Positions 23,234 to 34,600 of a stretch of 64,000 bases of DNA are shown in pieces. The position numbers and the translations under genes are program-made. Every line of letters begins with the position of its first letter. Within the stretch, counting starts at the first letter, position 1. This DNA is from Cladorhizidae sp. MBARI D1340-BT2 (lineage: Eukaryota > Porifera > Demospongiae > Poecilosclerida > Cladorhizidae), in contig JAQNBH010000017.1 in NCBI GenBank assembly GCA_028752905.1, positions 34,505,364-34,569,363 of the forward strand, written 5' to 3'. The notes below the pieces were generated by a model that was not told the origin of the DNA, searched no databases, and saw only the letters and a program-made list of their open reading frames with translations.

Positions 23234-23765
23234 CTATACATGCTCCACACATTCATGCTTCACTATGTCTATGTCTAGTCCGTGAAGCTTTGCATCGCCA
23301 TCAGAGACCAGTGAAGTATAGCGGGGCTTGAGCTTCTCTATAGATCGCTGCCACATAGCCACCACTCCTCCATCTGCCTCCATCACATTCGAGGAACCAT
23401 AGTGATTTACGTGACACTGCTTGGTGTTGCGCATGGCACTCAGCACAGTTCTTGCTGAGTCCCTCTGTGTCGATAACCTGGGCCAACGCCCAAGCAGCAA
23501 CAGCAACAACAGCAGCACCGTAAACCCCTTGGTGGCCTCGCTTATAGACCATGTCCACATCACGGGTACCTTGAACGACAATGACCTCATCATCCTTGAC
23601 ATGCTTCCTCAGAATCGCCGCAGCAGCTGAAAACAGGTCCTCTTTCTCTGCTGTTGAAGTCATGTGAAAGACTTTAGTGTGGCTGGGAAGGTGTGGCTTG
23701 GAGAGCGGCAGGAGCATGCACATGTTCCCAGTAAAGTTTTGTTCCAAAACAATTTTTAGGGACAT
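23234..23765 (-). pseudogene. Mutator-like transposase relic
   Basis: Two overlapping minus frames resemble the Mutator-like transposase domain common in invertebrate genomes. The first runs from LFSAAAAILRKH through VYKRGHQGVYGAAVVAV to LSKNCAECHAQH. The second has HYGSSNVMEADGGVVAMWQR and RYTSLVSDGDAK. The GSS.xMEA and SDGD motifs are characteristic. The usual first catalytic strand is changed, and a frameshift separates the halves. No terminal repeats were identified. It lies antisense in front of the first visible CTP synthase exon. Confidence 0.6.
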
Positions 23766-24034
23766 ACAGTATATAGGGGACCCATACGTCCCTTACAGCA
23801 ATTCATATTGAGGGGGGGGGGGGTTCCTTTTTTCCCTAATATCATGCAGTAATTTTTAGTGGTAATTATGAATGTGATTGTAAAGTTTTTTATCAGCTTA
23901 TAAAATTAAAAACAAACAGATGCTTAATGGCCCCTGGGTAAGAACGGTAATTGAATTGTGTATAATGTAGTCGGCTGACGGCCATCTTTAAGTCTGTTCT
24001 GATTGGTGCTTTGGTGTTGATGTCTCCTGTGCAG

Positions 24035-24149
24035 TTGGGAGGGACTATTGGCGACATTGAGGGCATGCCTTTCAGAGGCTTTCCGGCAGTTCCAGTTCAG
24101 GGTTGGGCTGAGCAACTTTGCCAACATCCATGTCAGTCTTGTGCCCCAG
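24035..24149 (+). CDS. CTPS: CTP synthase exon (amidoligase domain), 2-bp deletion
   Basis: CTP synthase makes CTP from UTP, ATP and glutamine in the cytosol. This exon, between acceptor CTGTGCAG and donor GTGAGT, encodes LGGTIGDIEGMPF and then, in another frame, EAFRQFQFRVGLSNFANIHV and SLVPQ. That segment is near-invariant in eukaryotic CTPS and lies in the N-terminal synthetase domain. The family has one residue between MPF and EAF. Here only one base of that codon remains, so two bases are missing and the frame breaks. The exons for the first 140 or so residues were not found between 20 and 24 kb. The intron after it holds a piggyBac relic. Confidence 0.85.
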
Positions 24150-24569
24150 GTGAGTATTGCACGGCCATTGGCAATTTTGAAACAGGGATGTGCAGATAAC
24201 CAAATGATGACCGAGTCTAGTGTGTTGTGCTCTGTATGAGGTTCATATGCTTTATCGATTCTGGCAATCTGGTAATTTGATAACTTGACGCATGCCAGGA
24301 ATCTCTAGGTATTGCATGCTTGTTAATAGCTGATTACTTACCGGTGTGGAGGAAGTTTTTCTGTGTGGAGGTGGGGGCAATTTCTGCTGGGAGAAATATG
24401 CGTGGTGTGCAACTAAAATATATATATATATTTATTTAATTATGTGTGTGTGATTCTTAGTTGTGGTTTTCCCATCACTTGAAGTATTTATCAGGAGAGT
24501 TGTTGGCCCTATGCTATTTGCCTAGCAACAATAAAGCAGTTGTTGGCCTCGTAGTCAGCTAGGACTTAA

Positions 24570-25612
24570 CCCTTTGATTGGCTGGCTGGTATTCAGGCCG
24601 CAGTATTACGTGCCATCATACTCTGGAGATGGTATACCGGCCGCTCGTGTCGTCTGCTACCCATTCATTTTCCCAGTTGAAATACAGCCAATCAAAGGTC
24701 TCGTTTTATCTGGCTCATGGCGCCATCGATTTAGTGGATTCTCGCTGTTTATTTTGCTAGTTTCGTAAAAATCGGTCCAGAATGGCCCGAAATCTGCTGA
24801 CTGGATCAAGTGTTGAAGTAGTGATGAAAAGATGTTATTGGTAGTGATTATGGGAATGAAAGTGATTTTGAATCGCAGATTGACAGCTCTGGGGATGATT
24901 CTAATGCCAGTAATGCTTCCAATAGTGAGTCAAACGACCAGGTAGTTATTCCAGTTGTTCAGTGAGGGCAGGGTCGGAACGCTCCACGTCGGGGAAGAGG
25001 GAGAGGTGTTGGAAGGGGCGGGGGAAGGCCTTGGGCTCAAAGACAAAGGCCTCCAATGCCTAATGGATGGTCTGAAAACACTGCAGGTTTTGTAGACTTG
25101 CTATTTACACCAAATAGCCAGCCTGGGTCTAAACATTTACCTGCTACAATGAATGTTGAAAGTAAAGTATTGAAGTGGTTTGGTCTTCTGTGGACTGACT
25201 ATATTAGGGACCTCCTTGTCAGAGAGACAAATCGTCGTGCAGAACAGGTTCATGCTGCTAAACCCGATTATTATGCTGCAAATTGCTTGTTGAGAAGCCT
25301 CTTACTGATGTAGAATTGAAAGCATTCTTTGGCTTACGAATTTCCATTGAAATTTTACTTTATAAGGACTGCTGTGATTTATACTGGAGGAAGCAAGACG
25401 ATCCTATTACTGTGCCCCCTGGGTTTGGAGAGGTTATGCCCAGGGACAGGTTTCTGAGCATCTGGCCCCGTCTTCATTGTGTGAATGAGGAAGATGCACA
25501 ACTTGACAAGAACGATAAAATTTATAAGCAAAGGTTACCTTTCTAGGTCATTTTTTTCCAGGGAGCCGGAGTAGGGTGACACCCTATATCCAGGGATCCA
25601 GAGTTCAAAGGG
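24570..25612 (+). mobile_element. piggyBac element, internally deleted
   Basis: Both ends are visible: TTAA at 24566-24569 followed by CCCTTTGATTGG, and TCAAAGGG followed by TTAA at 25613-25616. TTAA duplication with CCCTTTG-type termini is diagnostic of piggyBac. The 1043-bp element keeps only the N-terminal part of the transposase. It sits in a CTP synthase intron in the sense orientation. Confidence 0.85.
25056..25546 (+). pseudogene. piggyBac transposase fragment
   Basis: Two overlapping frames joined by a frameshift near 25290 show the conserved N-terminal region. FGLLWTDYIRDLLVRETNR is followed by PLTDVELKAFFGLRI, then LYWRKQDD and MPRDRFLSIWPRLH. The Leu-rich L-F-G and MxRxRFxxI...LH motifs are typical of piggyBac/PGBD proteins. 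The catalytic DDD core is absent. Confidence 0.8.
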
Positions 25613-26214
25613 TTAAGTTGACTAAAGTCTGGTACAAGAGGCACTGCAATTTGTCTCGGAATTCCTCCACTAGTTCTAAATCCTTCTCTGTCTCGAGCTT
25701 CACCTATCTAGTTGCAAGGCTCTCGGTCTTCATTGTTGTGTCTTATGTAAGCTGTTCAGCAATGCAGTGCAAGGTATTGGTGTGCTTTATTTGAGTTAGA
25801 GCTACAGAATGAATGCTGCAAAGATGATGTAAGGAAGTTCCTTGCGTATGCTAAGCTTGTGAGGTCGGAGGTGATGATAACAAGTCTGGATAGCAGGCAG
25901 TCCATCCTATTTTCTATCTATCTTTCTGCTTCCTTCCTGTTTTTCTTTTTTACTTTCATTCAGTTTAGTTGGTGGGTAAAAGATGTAACTGTGCTTCTGC
26001 CAGAGTAAGCTATTGTTCCGTCTACATACTAACACTTCAGCATTGTAAAGATTGAGCTCAATAATCCTTACAGTTGGCTTCACTGGCTACAATTTCACTG
26101 TATTTGAAGTCCTTCAGCGACTGCAAAAAAAAATTGAGTATGTTTTAGTGCTGTGTGATTCTTCTTTGTTGTTTGTGTTTACGTTGAGTTACCAGAGAAA
26201 CTGAGGACACTTGT

Positions 26215-26610
26215 GTGTTGCTCTCCTCCTCAGCCTTGGTGGTGGCTACCACTAGGACTGTGTGTTGCTCTCCTCCTCAGCCTTGGTAGTGGCTACCACT
26301 GGAGGCTGCACTAGGACTGTGTGTTGCTCTCCTCCTCAGCCTTGGTGGTGCCACCACTGGAGCTGCACTAGGACTATGTGTTGCTCTCCTCCTCAGCCTT
26401 GGTGGTGGCTACCACTGGAGGCTGCACTAGGACTGTGTGTTGCTCACCTCCTCAGCCTTGGAGGTGGCTACCACTGGGGGCTCCACTAGGACTGTGTGTT
26501 GCTCTCCTCCTCAGCCTTGGTGGAGGCTACCACTGGAGCTGCTCTAGGACTGTGTGTTGCTCTCCTCCTCAGCCTTGGTGGGGGCCACCACTGGAGGCTG
26601 CACTATGATT
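26215..26610. repeat. 57-bp tandem repeat
   Basis: About seven units with TGTGTTGCTCTCCTCCTCAG, CCTTGG and ACCACTGGAGGCTGCACTAG segments, in a CTP synthase intron. Confidence 0.92.
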
Positions 26611-26852
26611 GCCGCACACAGTCAGTGGAGTCATTACCATGTCCTCTTGTTCCATGATATAATATTGACAGACTTTTTTTTTGTTGTTGTTGATCTCTGT
26701 GTTGATTGTTGTGATGCAGGACACTAATTAATTTAAGCGTATATTAAAATTGCTGGCACAGATATTGACCATACAAAATTATATGCGTCCCACGTCAACT
26801 TGAATCCCATTACTTGTGAGGTCACTGAGTTCAATTTTGCTTCTTGTCATAG

Positions 26853-26936
26853 CCTAACATCACGGGAGAGCAGAAGACCAAGCCAACCCAAAACAGTGTG
26901 CGACAACTTAGAGGCTTCGGACTGACTCCTGACCTG
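26853..26936 (+). CDS. CTPS: CTP synthase exon
   Basis: The 84-bp phase-0 exon encodes [20 protein letters not shown], then GLTPDL. It contains the absolutely conserved GEQKTKPTQ(H/N)SV segment, which contributes to UTP/CTP binding in CTP synthases. It follows on from SLVPQ of the exon at 24035. The donor GTAAGC is also the first unit of a 26-bp minisatellite. Confidence 0.93.
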
Positions 26937-27115
26937 GTAAGCCTAATATTTGTCCTGACCTGATAGCCCTTGCATTTCCTGACCTGGTAGCCCCAACATT
27001 TGTTCTGACCTGATAGCCCTAACATTTGTCCTGACCTGATAACCGTAACATTGGTCCTGACCTGGTAACCCTAACATTGGCCCCGACCTGGTAGCCCTAA
27101 CATTGGTCCTTCCTG
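26931..27115 (+). repeat. 26-bp minisatellite starting at a 5' splice site
   Basis: About seven units of GACCTGGTAGCCCTAACATT plus GGTCCT. The first unit is the last six bases of the CTPS exon plus its donor (GACCTG|GTAAGCC). Later units keep GACCTGGTA or GACCTGATA, so most are donor-like. Confidence 0.88.
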
Positions 27116-27190
27116 AGCTGTGTGGTGTACTAATGTAATAGATCGAGACCTGCTCTTGTTACAGTATTACTGTTCCTGTAACAACTTCAG

Positions 27191-27271
27191 ATTGTGTGTC
27201 GGAGCCAGTCTCCCATTGGTCAATCTGTGAAGGACAAGATCTCTAACTTCTGCCATGTTTGCCCAGAACAG
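27191..27271 (+). CDS. CTPS: CTP synthase exon
   Basis: The 81-bp phase-0 exon lies between ACTTCAG and GTATAT. It encodes [20 protein letters not shown], then CHVCPEQ, matching the conserved LIVCR...KISxFCHV segment at the end of the synthetase domain. The frame is intact. Confidence 0.92.
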
Positions 27272-27299
27272 GTATATTATTTGAAGCTTGCTTTTACAG

Positions 27300-27300
27300 T

Positions 27301-27331
<31 letters not shown>
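27300..27331 (+). repeat. Poly-G tract
   Basis: About 31 consecutive G in a CTP synthase intron, one of the longest of several such tracts in this window. Confidence 0.95.
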
Positions 27332-27334
<3 letters not shown>

Positions 27335-28000
27335 GAATCTTACTTAATTTAGATTGTTTTGAAGGAAAGCAAGGCAAGGATGTGTGGTTAGGGCAAGGAG
27401 GTGTGGTCAGTTGATAGTGCACACACAGGTGGGCAGCAGCAGTGGAAAGCTAGCTAGCTGTGGCTGTGAGGAGTGAAGAGATTGCCCAGCAAACTCACAC
27501 AGACTCACCTGTTTCTCCTTGGAACTAATGTTTTTGACAGTGTGATTCACAGTAGGGATGAAGCAATTGTAAAAAAAAGAACATGTGTACATTCATAGAT
27601 TATTGGGATTGAGAAGGGTGGGGGAGACACAAAATACTACTGCAGTGACCAATCGACCACCATGAGTGTCTACACAGACATCATTCACAAATAAGAATAT
27701 TAAATTAAAATGTATGTGCTAAATGCTGTTGTTGTTTGATGGGAGGCAAACAAGATGGGGGTAGAAATGGCTGACGATCACAACTGCCGTCTGGAACGTT
27801 CTCTTCCTGGCCTTTACTTGAAGCCCTTCTCTCGGAAGGCTGCACATGCATCTATACTTATCTGGAGTTGCTCTGAACTCATGGGCTCTTGGATGGATTT
27901 ACCAAAACTGCATCTTATTGCATTTGCATTCTAATGCATGTTCTTAAAGGATCGATGGTCAAATCAGTTAAACACAAAGTATTCCCCCGGTGGAACATCC
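27332..28000. other. CTP synthase intron, no exon seen
   Basis: Unique AT-rich sequence. A short frame at 27889-28287 is mostly the adjacent minisatellite. Confidence 0.5.
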
Positions 28001-28004
28001 CTTC

Positions 28005-28245
28005 TTGGGACCAGCGCTTAGCTTGGGTTAGCTTGGGACCAGGGTGTATCTTGGGACTAGGGGGACAGCTTCTGGGACCAGGGGGCAGCTTGGGGCCGGG
28101 GTTTAGCTTGGGACCAGGGGGCAGCTTAGGGCCGGGGGTTAGCTTGGGACCAGGGGGCAGCTTAGGGCCGGGGGTTAGCTTGGGACCAGGGGGCAGTTTG
28201 AGACGAATTGTTAGCTTGGGAGCAGTGGGGCAGCTTGGGTTGGGG
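28005..28245. repeat. 35-bp minisatellite
   Basis: About seven units around TTAGCTTGGGACCAGGGGGC plus AGCTTAGGGCCGGGG. It is G-rich on the plus strand, like the array at 21300-22312. Confidence 0.92.
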
Positions 28246-28597
28246 AGGAATGCCTGTAACTCAGAAATTGATAACTTGGTAAATTAATACATGTAGCTGT
28301 GCTACTCTGTTGCATTCCACTTGTATATGCTGTCAGAGTTTTATCTTGGGTGGTGGGGGTTTATCTTGGGAGGGTTGAGACCAGGTATGCTTCCCACCTA
28401 AGAGGACATCTTTCCCCCACCCCACGCTCAAAAGCAACATTTTTACCCTTCAAATTTTCTACGGAGCTTGCAAAAGAACATGTAGCAGTTAACACATTTC
28501 CCCATGTCCTCAAAACAATATCCCCAGCCAGACAGACTCTGACTGTAAGTGGTTGTAAGTACTCGAGGGTGGGTGGAGGTCCAGATAAAGGAGGCCC

Positions 28598-28695
28598 CAC
28601 TAGGATAGATACCTTCATAACTAATGCCATTCTTCAGGGGAGTGGGGGGAGGGGCCACTAGGATAGATACCTTCACAACTAATGCCATTCTTCAG
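28598..28695. repeat. Direct duplication of about 40 bp
   Basis: CACTAGGATAGATACCTTCA followed by AACTAATGCCATTCTTCAG occurs twice (from about 28597 and 28658), separated by a G-rich spacer. Confidence 0.85.
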
Positions 28696-28741
28696 TGAGT
28701 GTGTATGCATTATATAGTTGTTGTTGTTGTTGTTTGGTTAG

Positions 28742-28894
28742 GTGGTAGCCGTTCATGACCTTAGTTCGATATATCGGGTTCCTCTGCTACTGGAGAGTCA
28801 AAGACGTGCTGAAGTTCCTCATCAAGAGGCTGGAGTTGCCTCTGAAGATGCCCTCCAAGTCCTACCTGCGCATGTGGAAGAATTTGGCAGACCG
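28742..28894 (+). CDS. CTPS: CTP synthase exon (domain boundary), 8-bp deletion
   Basis: The exon encodes VVAVHDLSSIYRVPLLLE, then in another frame VKDVLKFLIKRLELPLKM and RMWKNLADR, joining to the next exon. HD(L/V)SSIYRVP is an invariant CTPS motif. Three residues are expected between LLLE and V. Only one base is present, so eight bases are missing. The site lies in a short AGTCAA-containing context where slippage deletion is plausible. The splice sites (GGTTAG, GTGAGT) are sound. Confidence 0.87.
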
Positions 28895-29526
28895 GTGAGT
28901 TGGACAGGTCCACTTTGGTAGTAGATATGCTGACTAGACAAATATCTCCAGCGAATAATCACACCCTCATGGTACTGGGATGTCCCTGGCGAGGGTGACT
29001 GACTTTGGGCTAGGGTGTGCACATCCCTGGGTTGTCCGTTGTCCCAGGCATCCTTGGATACAGGTGTTACTAGATCCATTTGGAGGTTCATTTTTGGTCC
29101 ATTTTCTGTTATTTGGACAGACCCTGACGAAGATAGTAATTTCAAACACCCCCCACCCCCCGGCAGCAAAGTAACAATAAACAGCATATGAAGTGTCTCG
29201 TGTTCAGATTCTTTACCTAAAAGTTATGCCAAATATGGGTCTAGTCAATAGAGGAAAAGATTCTTGGCATTGCCAACCATCACCTGAGGTAAGTGGGCCA
29301 ATTAGGACCGCACATTCGCTAGTGCATATTACATCCACAATCTAGATTATTGCAATTGTCACGACAGTTGGCTAGCTGGTTGGCAGAGCTGATGTCTGTT
29401 TCTACTTTAATAACGAGTTCCTTACAATCAGCAGGACATATAAATCCCTGAAGAGCTCCAGAGTTTTGCTCAGGTTTTTTCGGGGTATCTCTGTCTCCAA
29501 AATCCCAGCTAAATATGTTTTGCCGA

Positions 29527-29561
<35 letters not shown>

Positions 29562-31254
29562 GAAAATCATTGTTGGAAGTTGGTAGCCAAGTTACCAAGA
29601 TGGGAAGAAAATTGCGTCTTCCTTAGCTTGTTATCCAGTAACAGATGCAGCGGGGAGCGTGGCACAACACCACAAACATGCTTTTAGAAAGAAACCAGAT
29701 CCTCTGTCTTGATGATTCTGATGATGTGGCAGTTCCAGCAGCCATGGATGGAAGATGTAGAGAGGGTTTGGGTAAGGCATACTTGTGACATCCACTTCTG
29801 CTATATATTACCACACGCGAGTCTTAGCATCTCGTTATTCCTGACGAAGGCTAGAGCATATAGCCGGATCATCGACGAGCAAGTTTAATTAAGATGATTA
29901 TTGAGAGGGTCGTGATTATGTTCTACATGTCAACTGAGAGTTCGATTTGATGTGTGTTTCTGTTGTAAACACGTATGACCTTAGCAACTGATCCACCTCG
30001 ACTACAAAGATCGTCTCACTGTCTCAAGATATCTATCGATTTTCTATTGAACTTAAAATGCTCTGAATAGAGTTAAGCAGGCGATACCTTCTTTAAAAAT
30101 AAAATAAAATGTAGTCAGATGATCAGTCAGCTCAATAATCAACTTTCTTAATAATTGAAGTTGATTATTGAGAAGGTGATTATAATGTTATTATGTCAAC
30201 TGAGAGTTCCTTGAGAGTATAATTTTTCCTGTGAAGAGCTAAGTATATACATCTAACTAAAACACTGAGAAAAATTCCAGGGTCATTCCATGTCGAATCA
30301 CCCCCCAAAAAGGAAACTTTAAAACTTTATCCCCCCCCCTTCAAATTGGTTCATATTTGATGTATGGAGTAACAGGCTGGAAAAGGCAAAATTTCCAAGT
30401 TTTAGCCCTGTCATCAGATCGAAAATTTTGTGCTATGACTGCCTTTTTTCCCAGCAAAAATGGGCGTCTTAAAGCAGGCCTACTTGATGCCAAAATGTGA
30501 TCTTCCCCTGCAATGTATATACAATGAGATCTAGTTGCAACCATGAAGTCAGTGTTGCAGCTGTCTGAGAATGAATGTAACTACTTTTAAAAGTGGCAGT
30601 AACAATCATCCTTCACTCTAAAGATCAATCATTTAGCTATACCATTATCAATTTGATTGATAGCTGGATACCATTACATCCTAATTTGTAAATATAGTTC
30701 ATCTTGCTCATGACCTTTTTTTTACACGGGTTGAGTTACAGTATTTCAGAAATTAATTGCGCACCTTAAAATATTTGTTAGAAGAGCATTATACTTGTAG
30801 GTAGCGTTCTGGAGCTTTGTTTGCTCATGTTCTAGTGCAGGCATCCAGCACCAGAGCTTGATATATCTAGATCTATCACTCAAGATTAAGATTAATCTAA
30901 CTTTTGTTTTACTAACCAGTCTACTAGATAACACAGACATGGTTGGGGGTTTTCCGGGACAGTGGCAACCCTGTGCACAAATAAGTGGTAGCTAGCATCA
31001 CATGCACTAGCTATATTTACCTGTGTAAAAAGAGTCAAGAAATAACTTCATAGCAGACCATTAGGAAAATGAACTAAAACAAATGTCAGACACAAAACAG
31101 AGAAAAGAAGGGGGAAAAATAATAAAAACATGCTACATTATTAATGCAATACAGTTATCTTTGTGTGTGAAATCAAAGGAGGAGAGGTTGTGATAGTAAT
31201 TATGGACACTCGTCCTCACTGCTACTGACCACTCATACACATTTGCACACACAG
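28895..31254 (+). other. CTP synthase intron
   Basis: A 2.36-kb intron with a poly-A run at 29530-29559, a Penelope-associated repeat at 29836-29940 and part of another near 30150-30215. No gene was seen. Confidence 0.65.
29836..29940 (+). repeat. Penelope-associated dispersed repeat, diverged
   Basis: It contains CCTGACGAAGGCTAGAGCAT and then GATTATTGAGA and GTCAACTGAGAGTTC, which recur in order at 41981-42090 and 62400-62600. Confidence 0.55.
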
Positions 31255-31580
31255 ATTTGACAGCTACAACAGCAGCTCCCAGAAGGTGAAGATTGTGCTG
31301 GTGGGCAAGTACACCAAGCTCGCCGACTCCTACACATCAGTTGTCAAGGCCCTGAAGCATGCCGCCTTGGCTTGTCGGCTGGGGTTGGACTTCACTTGCG
31401 TGGAGGCAGACCAGCTGGAGCTGAAGAAGAAAGATGAGGATCCCAGTGACTACCATAAGGCATGGACAGTGGTCTGCGAGGGAGACGGGATCATTGTGCC
31501 CGGGGGATTTGGCTCGCGGGGTACAGAAGGGAAGATTCTGGCTGCCAAGTATGCCAGGGTTAACAATATTCCTTATCTAG
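31255..31580 (+). CDS. CTPS: CTP synthase exon (start of glutaminase domain)
   Basis: The 326-bp exon lies between ACACACAG and GTATAG. It completes the split codon from LADR and encodes VKIVLVGKYTKLADSYTSVV, then KALKHAA, and further on GIIVPGGFGSRGTEGK and NIPYLG. KYxxxxDSYxSVxxAL and VPGGFGxRGxxGK are signatures of the class I glutamine amidotransferase domain of CTPS. The GGFG loop forms the oxyanion hole. The frame is intact and the final G codon is split. Confidence 0.96.
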
Positions 31581-31640
31581 GTATAGCCTGATAGCCACAT
31601 CTGCCACACCCAGTTCCATTCCTTAATTATTTATTATTAT

Positions 31641-31910
<270 letters not shown>

Positions 31911-32114
31911 GGGTGTGTCTGGGTATGCAGCTGGCAGTGGTTGAGTTTGCTAGGAATGTGTTGGGCTGGGAGGATGCCCAGTCCTCCGAGTTCATGCCCG
32001 AGACTAGCCATCCTGTGGTGATCGAGATGCCCGAGCATAACCCTGGACAAATGGGGGGTACGATGAGGCTGGGCAAGAGGAAGACAATGTTCAAAACCAA
32101 AGACTCCATACTCC
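31911..32114 (+). CDS. CTPS: CTP synthase exon with the glutaminase nucleophile
   Basis: The exon encodes [20 protein letters not shown], then [20 protein letters not shown] and [16 protein letters not shown]. The Cys in GVCLGMQ is the class I amidotransferase nucleophile that hydrolyses glutamine. MPEH....GGTMRLG is the conserved CTPS segment. The acceptor is TCTTCCAG at 31910 and the donor GTGAGT at 32115. The frame is intact. Confidence 0.96.
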
Positions 32115-32227
32115 GTGAGTTTCTAGACGAGATTAATGACACGTTGATGCGAGAGTTACAAAAGAGCTTGCGTGTGAGGGTAACAGGAAGTTGGGAGTTA
32201 ATGTTGTTCCCACATAGCTCCTTTGGA

Positions 32228-32665
32228 ATTACAGCACTTCCTGTAGTATACTAGACACCAGTGGGATAGCTCCATTCAGAATACTACTTTATTCAGCACT
32301 TCCTGTAGTATACTAGACACCAGTGGGATAGCTCCATTCGGAATACTACTTTATTCAACACTTCCTGTAATATACTAGACACCTGTGGGATAGCTTCATT
32401 ATGATTACTTTATACAGCACTTCCTGTAGTATACTACACTTATGAGATAGCTCCATTGGGATTACTACTTTAAACAGCACTTTCTGTAGTATACTAGACC
32501 TATGGGATAGTTCCATTTGAATTACTACTTTATACAGCACTTCCTGTAGTATACTACACCTATGGGGTAGCTCCATTGGGATTACTACTTAATACAGAAT
32601 ACAGCACCTCCAGTAGTATACTGCACCTATGGGATAACTCTATTGGGATTACTATTTTATGCAGA
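32228..32665. repeat. 62-bp tandem repeat
   Basis: About seven units with CAGCACTTCCTGTAGTATAC, then GGGATAGCTCCATT and ATTACTACTTTA. Related single units recur at 33385-33540. The array is within a CTP synthase intron. Confidence 0.92.
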
Positions 32666-33962
32666 CCTGCCAATTTTTGGTGACCAAAATGCGCGCCACA
32701 TGGATGTTGGGGGGAGGGGGGGGGGGGAAGATGTTTGTGGTATTTTCCTGCAACTTAGGAAATCAAATGTATTAATTGCGTGACTAATAAATGCACTGGT
32801 TCATGTTTGAGGTGCAAGTCTCACAGCAGTGGAGGAGGTGCATGTAGTAATCCTTGCCTCCACATGCCAAAACCATTCCTGCGTTCAGTGTGTCAGGAAT
32901 TTTCTTTTTAGTATCTGACTGTTTCACCAGTCATGGATATATCTTCTGCGTGACACCGATTAAATTTGGTCTTCCATCAGTCGTGGTAGTTCATGCTTGC
33001 TTTCCAGATGGAGTGGTGGAATTGACTGTGGTTTAATAAACTTATCTGGGGAGTTTAGAAATTCAGCAGGTATTTATGTGACTCGGCTAGTGGTTTGTTT
33101 GTGCGCATCTAACATTTTGAAGAAGGCAGAACCACATTCTAGCAGCTACAAGGGCAAAAGTCACACTGATTGCAGTGGGGGAGGCTGTCCTCTACCAGCT
33201 AGCTACTAGCCAGGTTGTGTGTGTGTGGGGGGGGGGGGGGGGGGGGGGTCATCAGCATGGGCTTCTATGGTCCACAGCTGACCAAAGCTATACAATCAAT
33301 AACTTACTGGCTGGAACTGCTACTACCTGCTATTTATAAATTGGCGCAAAATGAGAGACATTTGGCATGTCTGGCAGGGCAGTCTGTTATGTAGCACTTC
33401 ATCTAATTATACTAGCCACCTGTGGGATAGCACTTTCTGTAGGATACTAGATACCTGTAGGATAGCTCCTTCAGGATTATACAGCACTTCCTGTAGTATA
33501 CTAGCCACCTGTGGGATAGCTTCTTTAATTGTCTTCCACTGGTGATCCTAGCCACCCCTTGGAGCTCTCAAGTGTCATTAGTTTGGCCTACTTCAACTCT
33601 GTTTCCCTTCCTCCCCCGGATTAAAAGTTCCTGATAAGATCACAGCCAGTACGGAAACCAACCATCTTAATAGAAATGGCATGCCTCCTTGGCAATAAAA
33701 ACCCTGATTGTGGGTTTGTGTGATCACATACTCCAGCATTGCCACAATATTTCCCAGACATCTCAGAGTTACGAGGCTATTCCGGGATATCCCTGACTAT
33801 GTTAGTGCATGGATCCCAAAATCAGCACCAGACTAGTACTAGGGATATTTCTGGGGTAGAGTCCAAGTATTACAGGTCACAGAATCCTGGGATGTCTTGG
33901 GTAAAGCTGAGACAATACGGACACCTCAAAGTATTGCTTAAACATTTTGTTTCTGTTTGCAG
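32666..33962 (+). other. CTP synthase intron, remainder
   Basis: The segment contains G runs at about 32709-32727 and 33226-33248 and a few diverged units of the 62-bp repeat at 33385-33540. No exon was seen. Confidence 0.6.
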
Positions 33963-34139
33963 GAAGCCTGTACAGCAGCACTAGTGTAGAGGACAGAGGC
34001 CTGGTTGATGCGGTGGAGGAGAGGCACAGGCATCGCTACGAGATCAACCCCCAGTATGTGGCTGAGCTAGAGACTGCTGGGCTCAAGTTTGTGGGCCACA
34101 GCACTGACAACACGCGCATGGAGATCTGTGAGCTGTCTG
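33963..34139 (+). CDS. CTPS: CTP synthase exon
   Basis: The exon encodes [20 protein letters not shown], then [20 protein letters not shown] and [27 protein letters not shown](V/I)NP is an invariant CTPS motif in the glutaminase domain. The acceptor is TTTGCAG and the donor GTGCGT. The frame is intact. Confidence 0.95.
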
Positions 34140-34161
34140 GTGCGTGTTTACGATACTTTGG

Positions 34162-34186
34162 TGGGGGGGGGGGGGGGGGGGGGGGT
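34162..34186 (+). repeat. Poly-G tract
   Basis: About 25 consecutive G shortly after the CTP synthase donor at 34140. Confidence 0.9.
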
Positions 34187-34600
34187 CATGATTATGGGGG
34201 GTCATGATTATATTTATAAGTGTTTTTTGTAGTGTTTGTTTTTTTGTATTATTTTTTTGTTGTTGTTGTTATGGTTGTTGTTATGGTTGTTGTTGTGCAC
34301 CTGTGTGCTTATAATTAGTCATTAATGTCCGGTATTGCGAGAACCTTTCCCAGGATACTGGGAACTATCCCAGTATATAGGAGTGAACTGACACTCGATG
34401 CTGTTCGTTATTTTAAAAGGTAAAGGGTCCCCTAATCTGTGGACTGAATTGGTAAATTGCTCCCCTTTTATATATTTTTGTTTTTTAATATTTTTATTAG
34501 TTGATACCATATAAAGCGCAAGAATGACAACATGCATCAGGACTAAGCCTAGGACTGTGGGTGTTCTCGGGATAGTGACATCCCGTGCTATATATATATA

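Larger units (their letters stand above)
24150..26852 (+). other. CTP synthase intron
   Basis: A 2.7-kb intron (GTGAGT...CATAG) containing the piggyBac element and the 57-bp repeat array. Nothing else was recognised at 25617-26210. Confidence 0.7.

Noticed and set aside
28321..28661. Open frames around 28299-28688 as a CTP synthase exon
   Set aside because: There is no similarity to CTP synthase, and the flanking exons at 27191 and 28742 join directly in phase and sequence.
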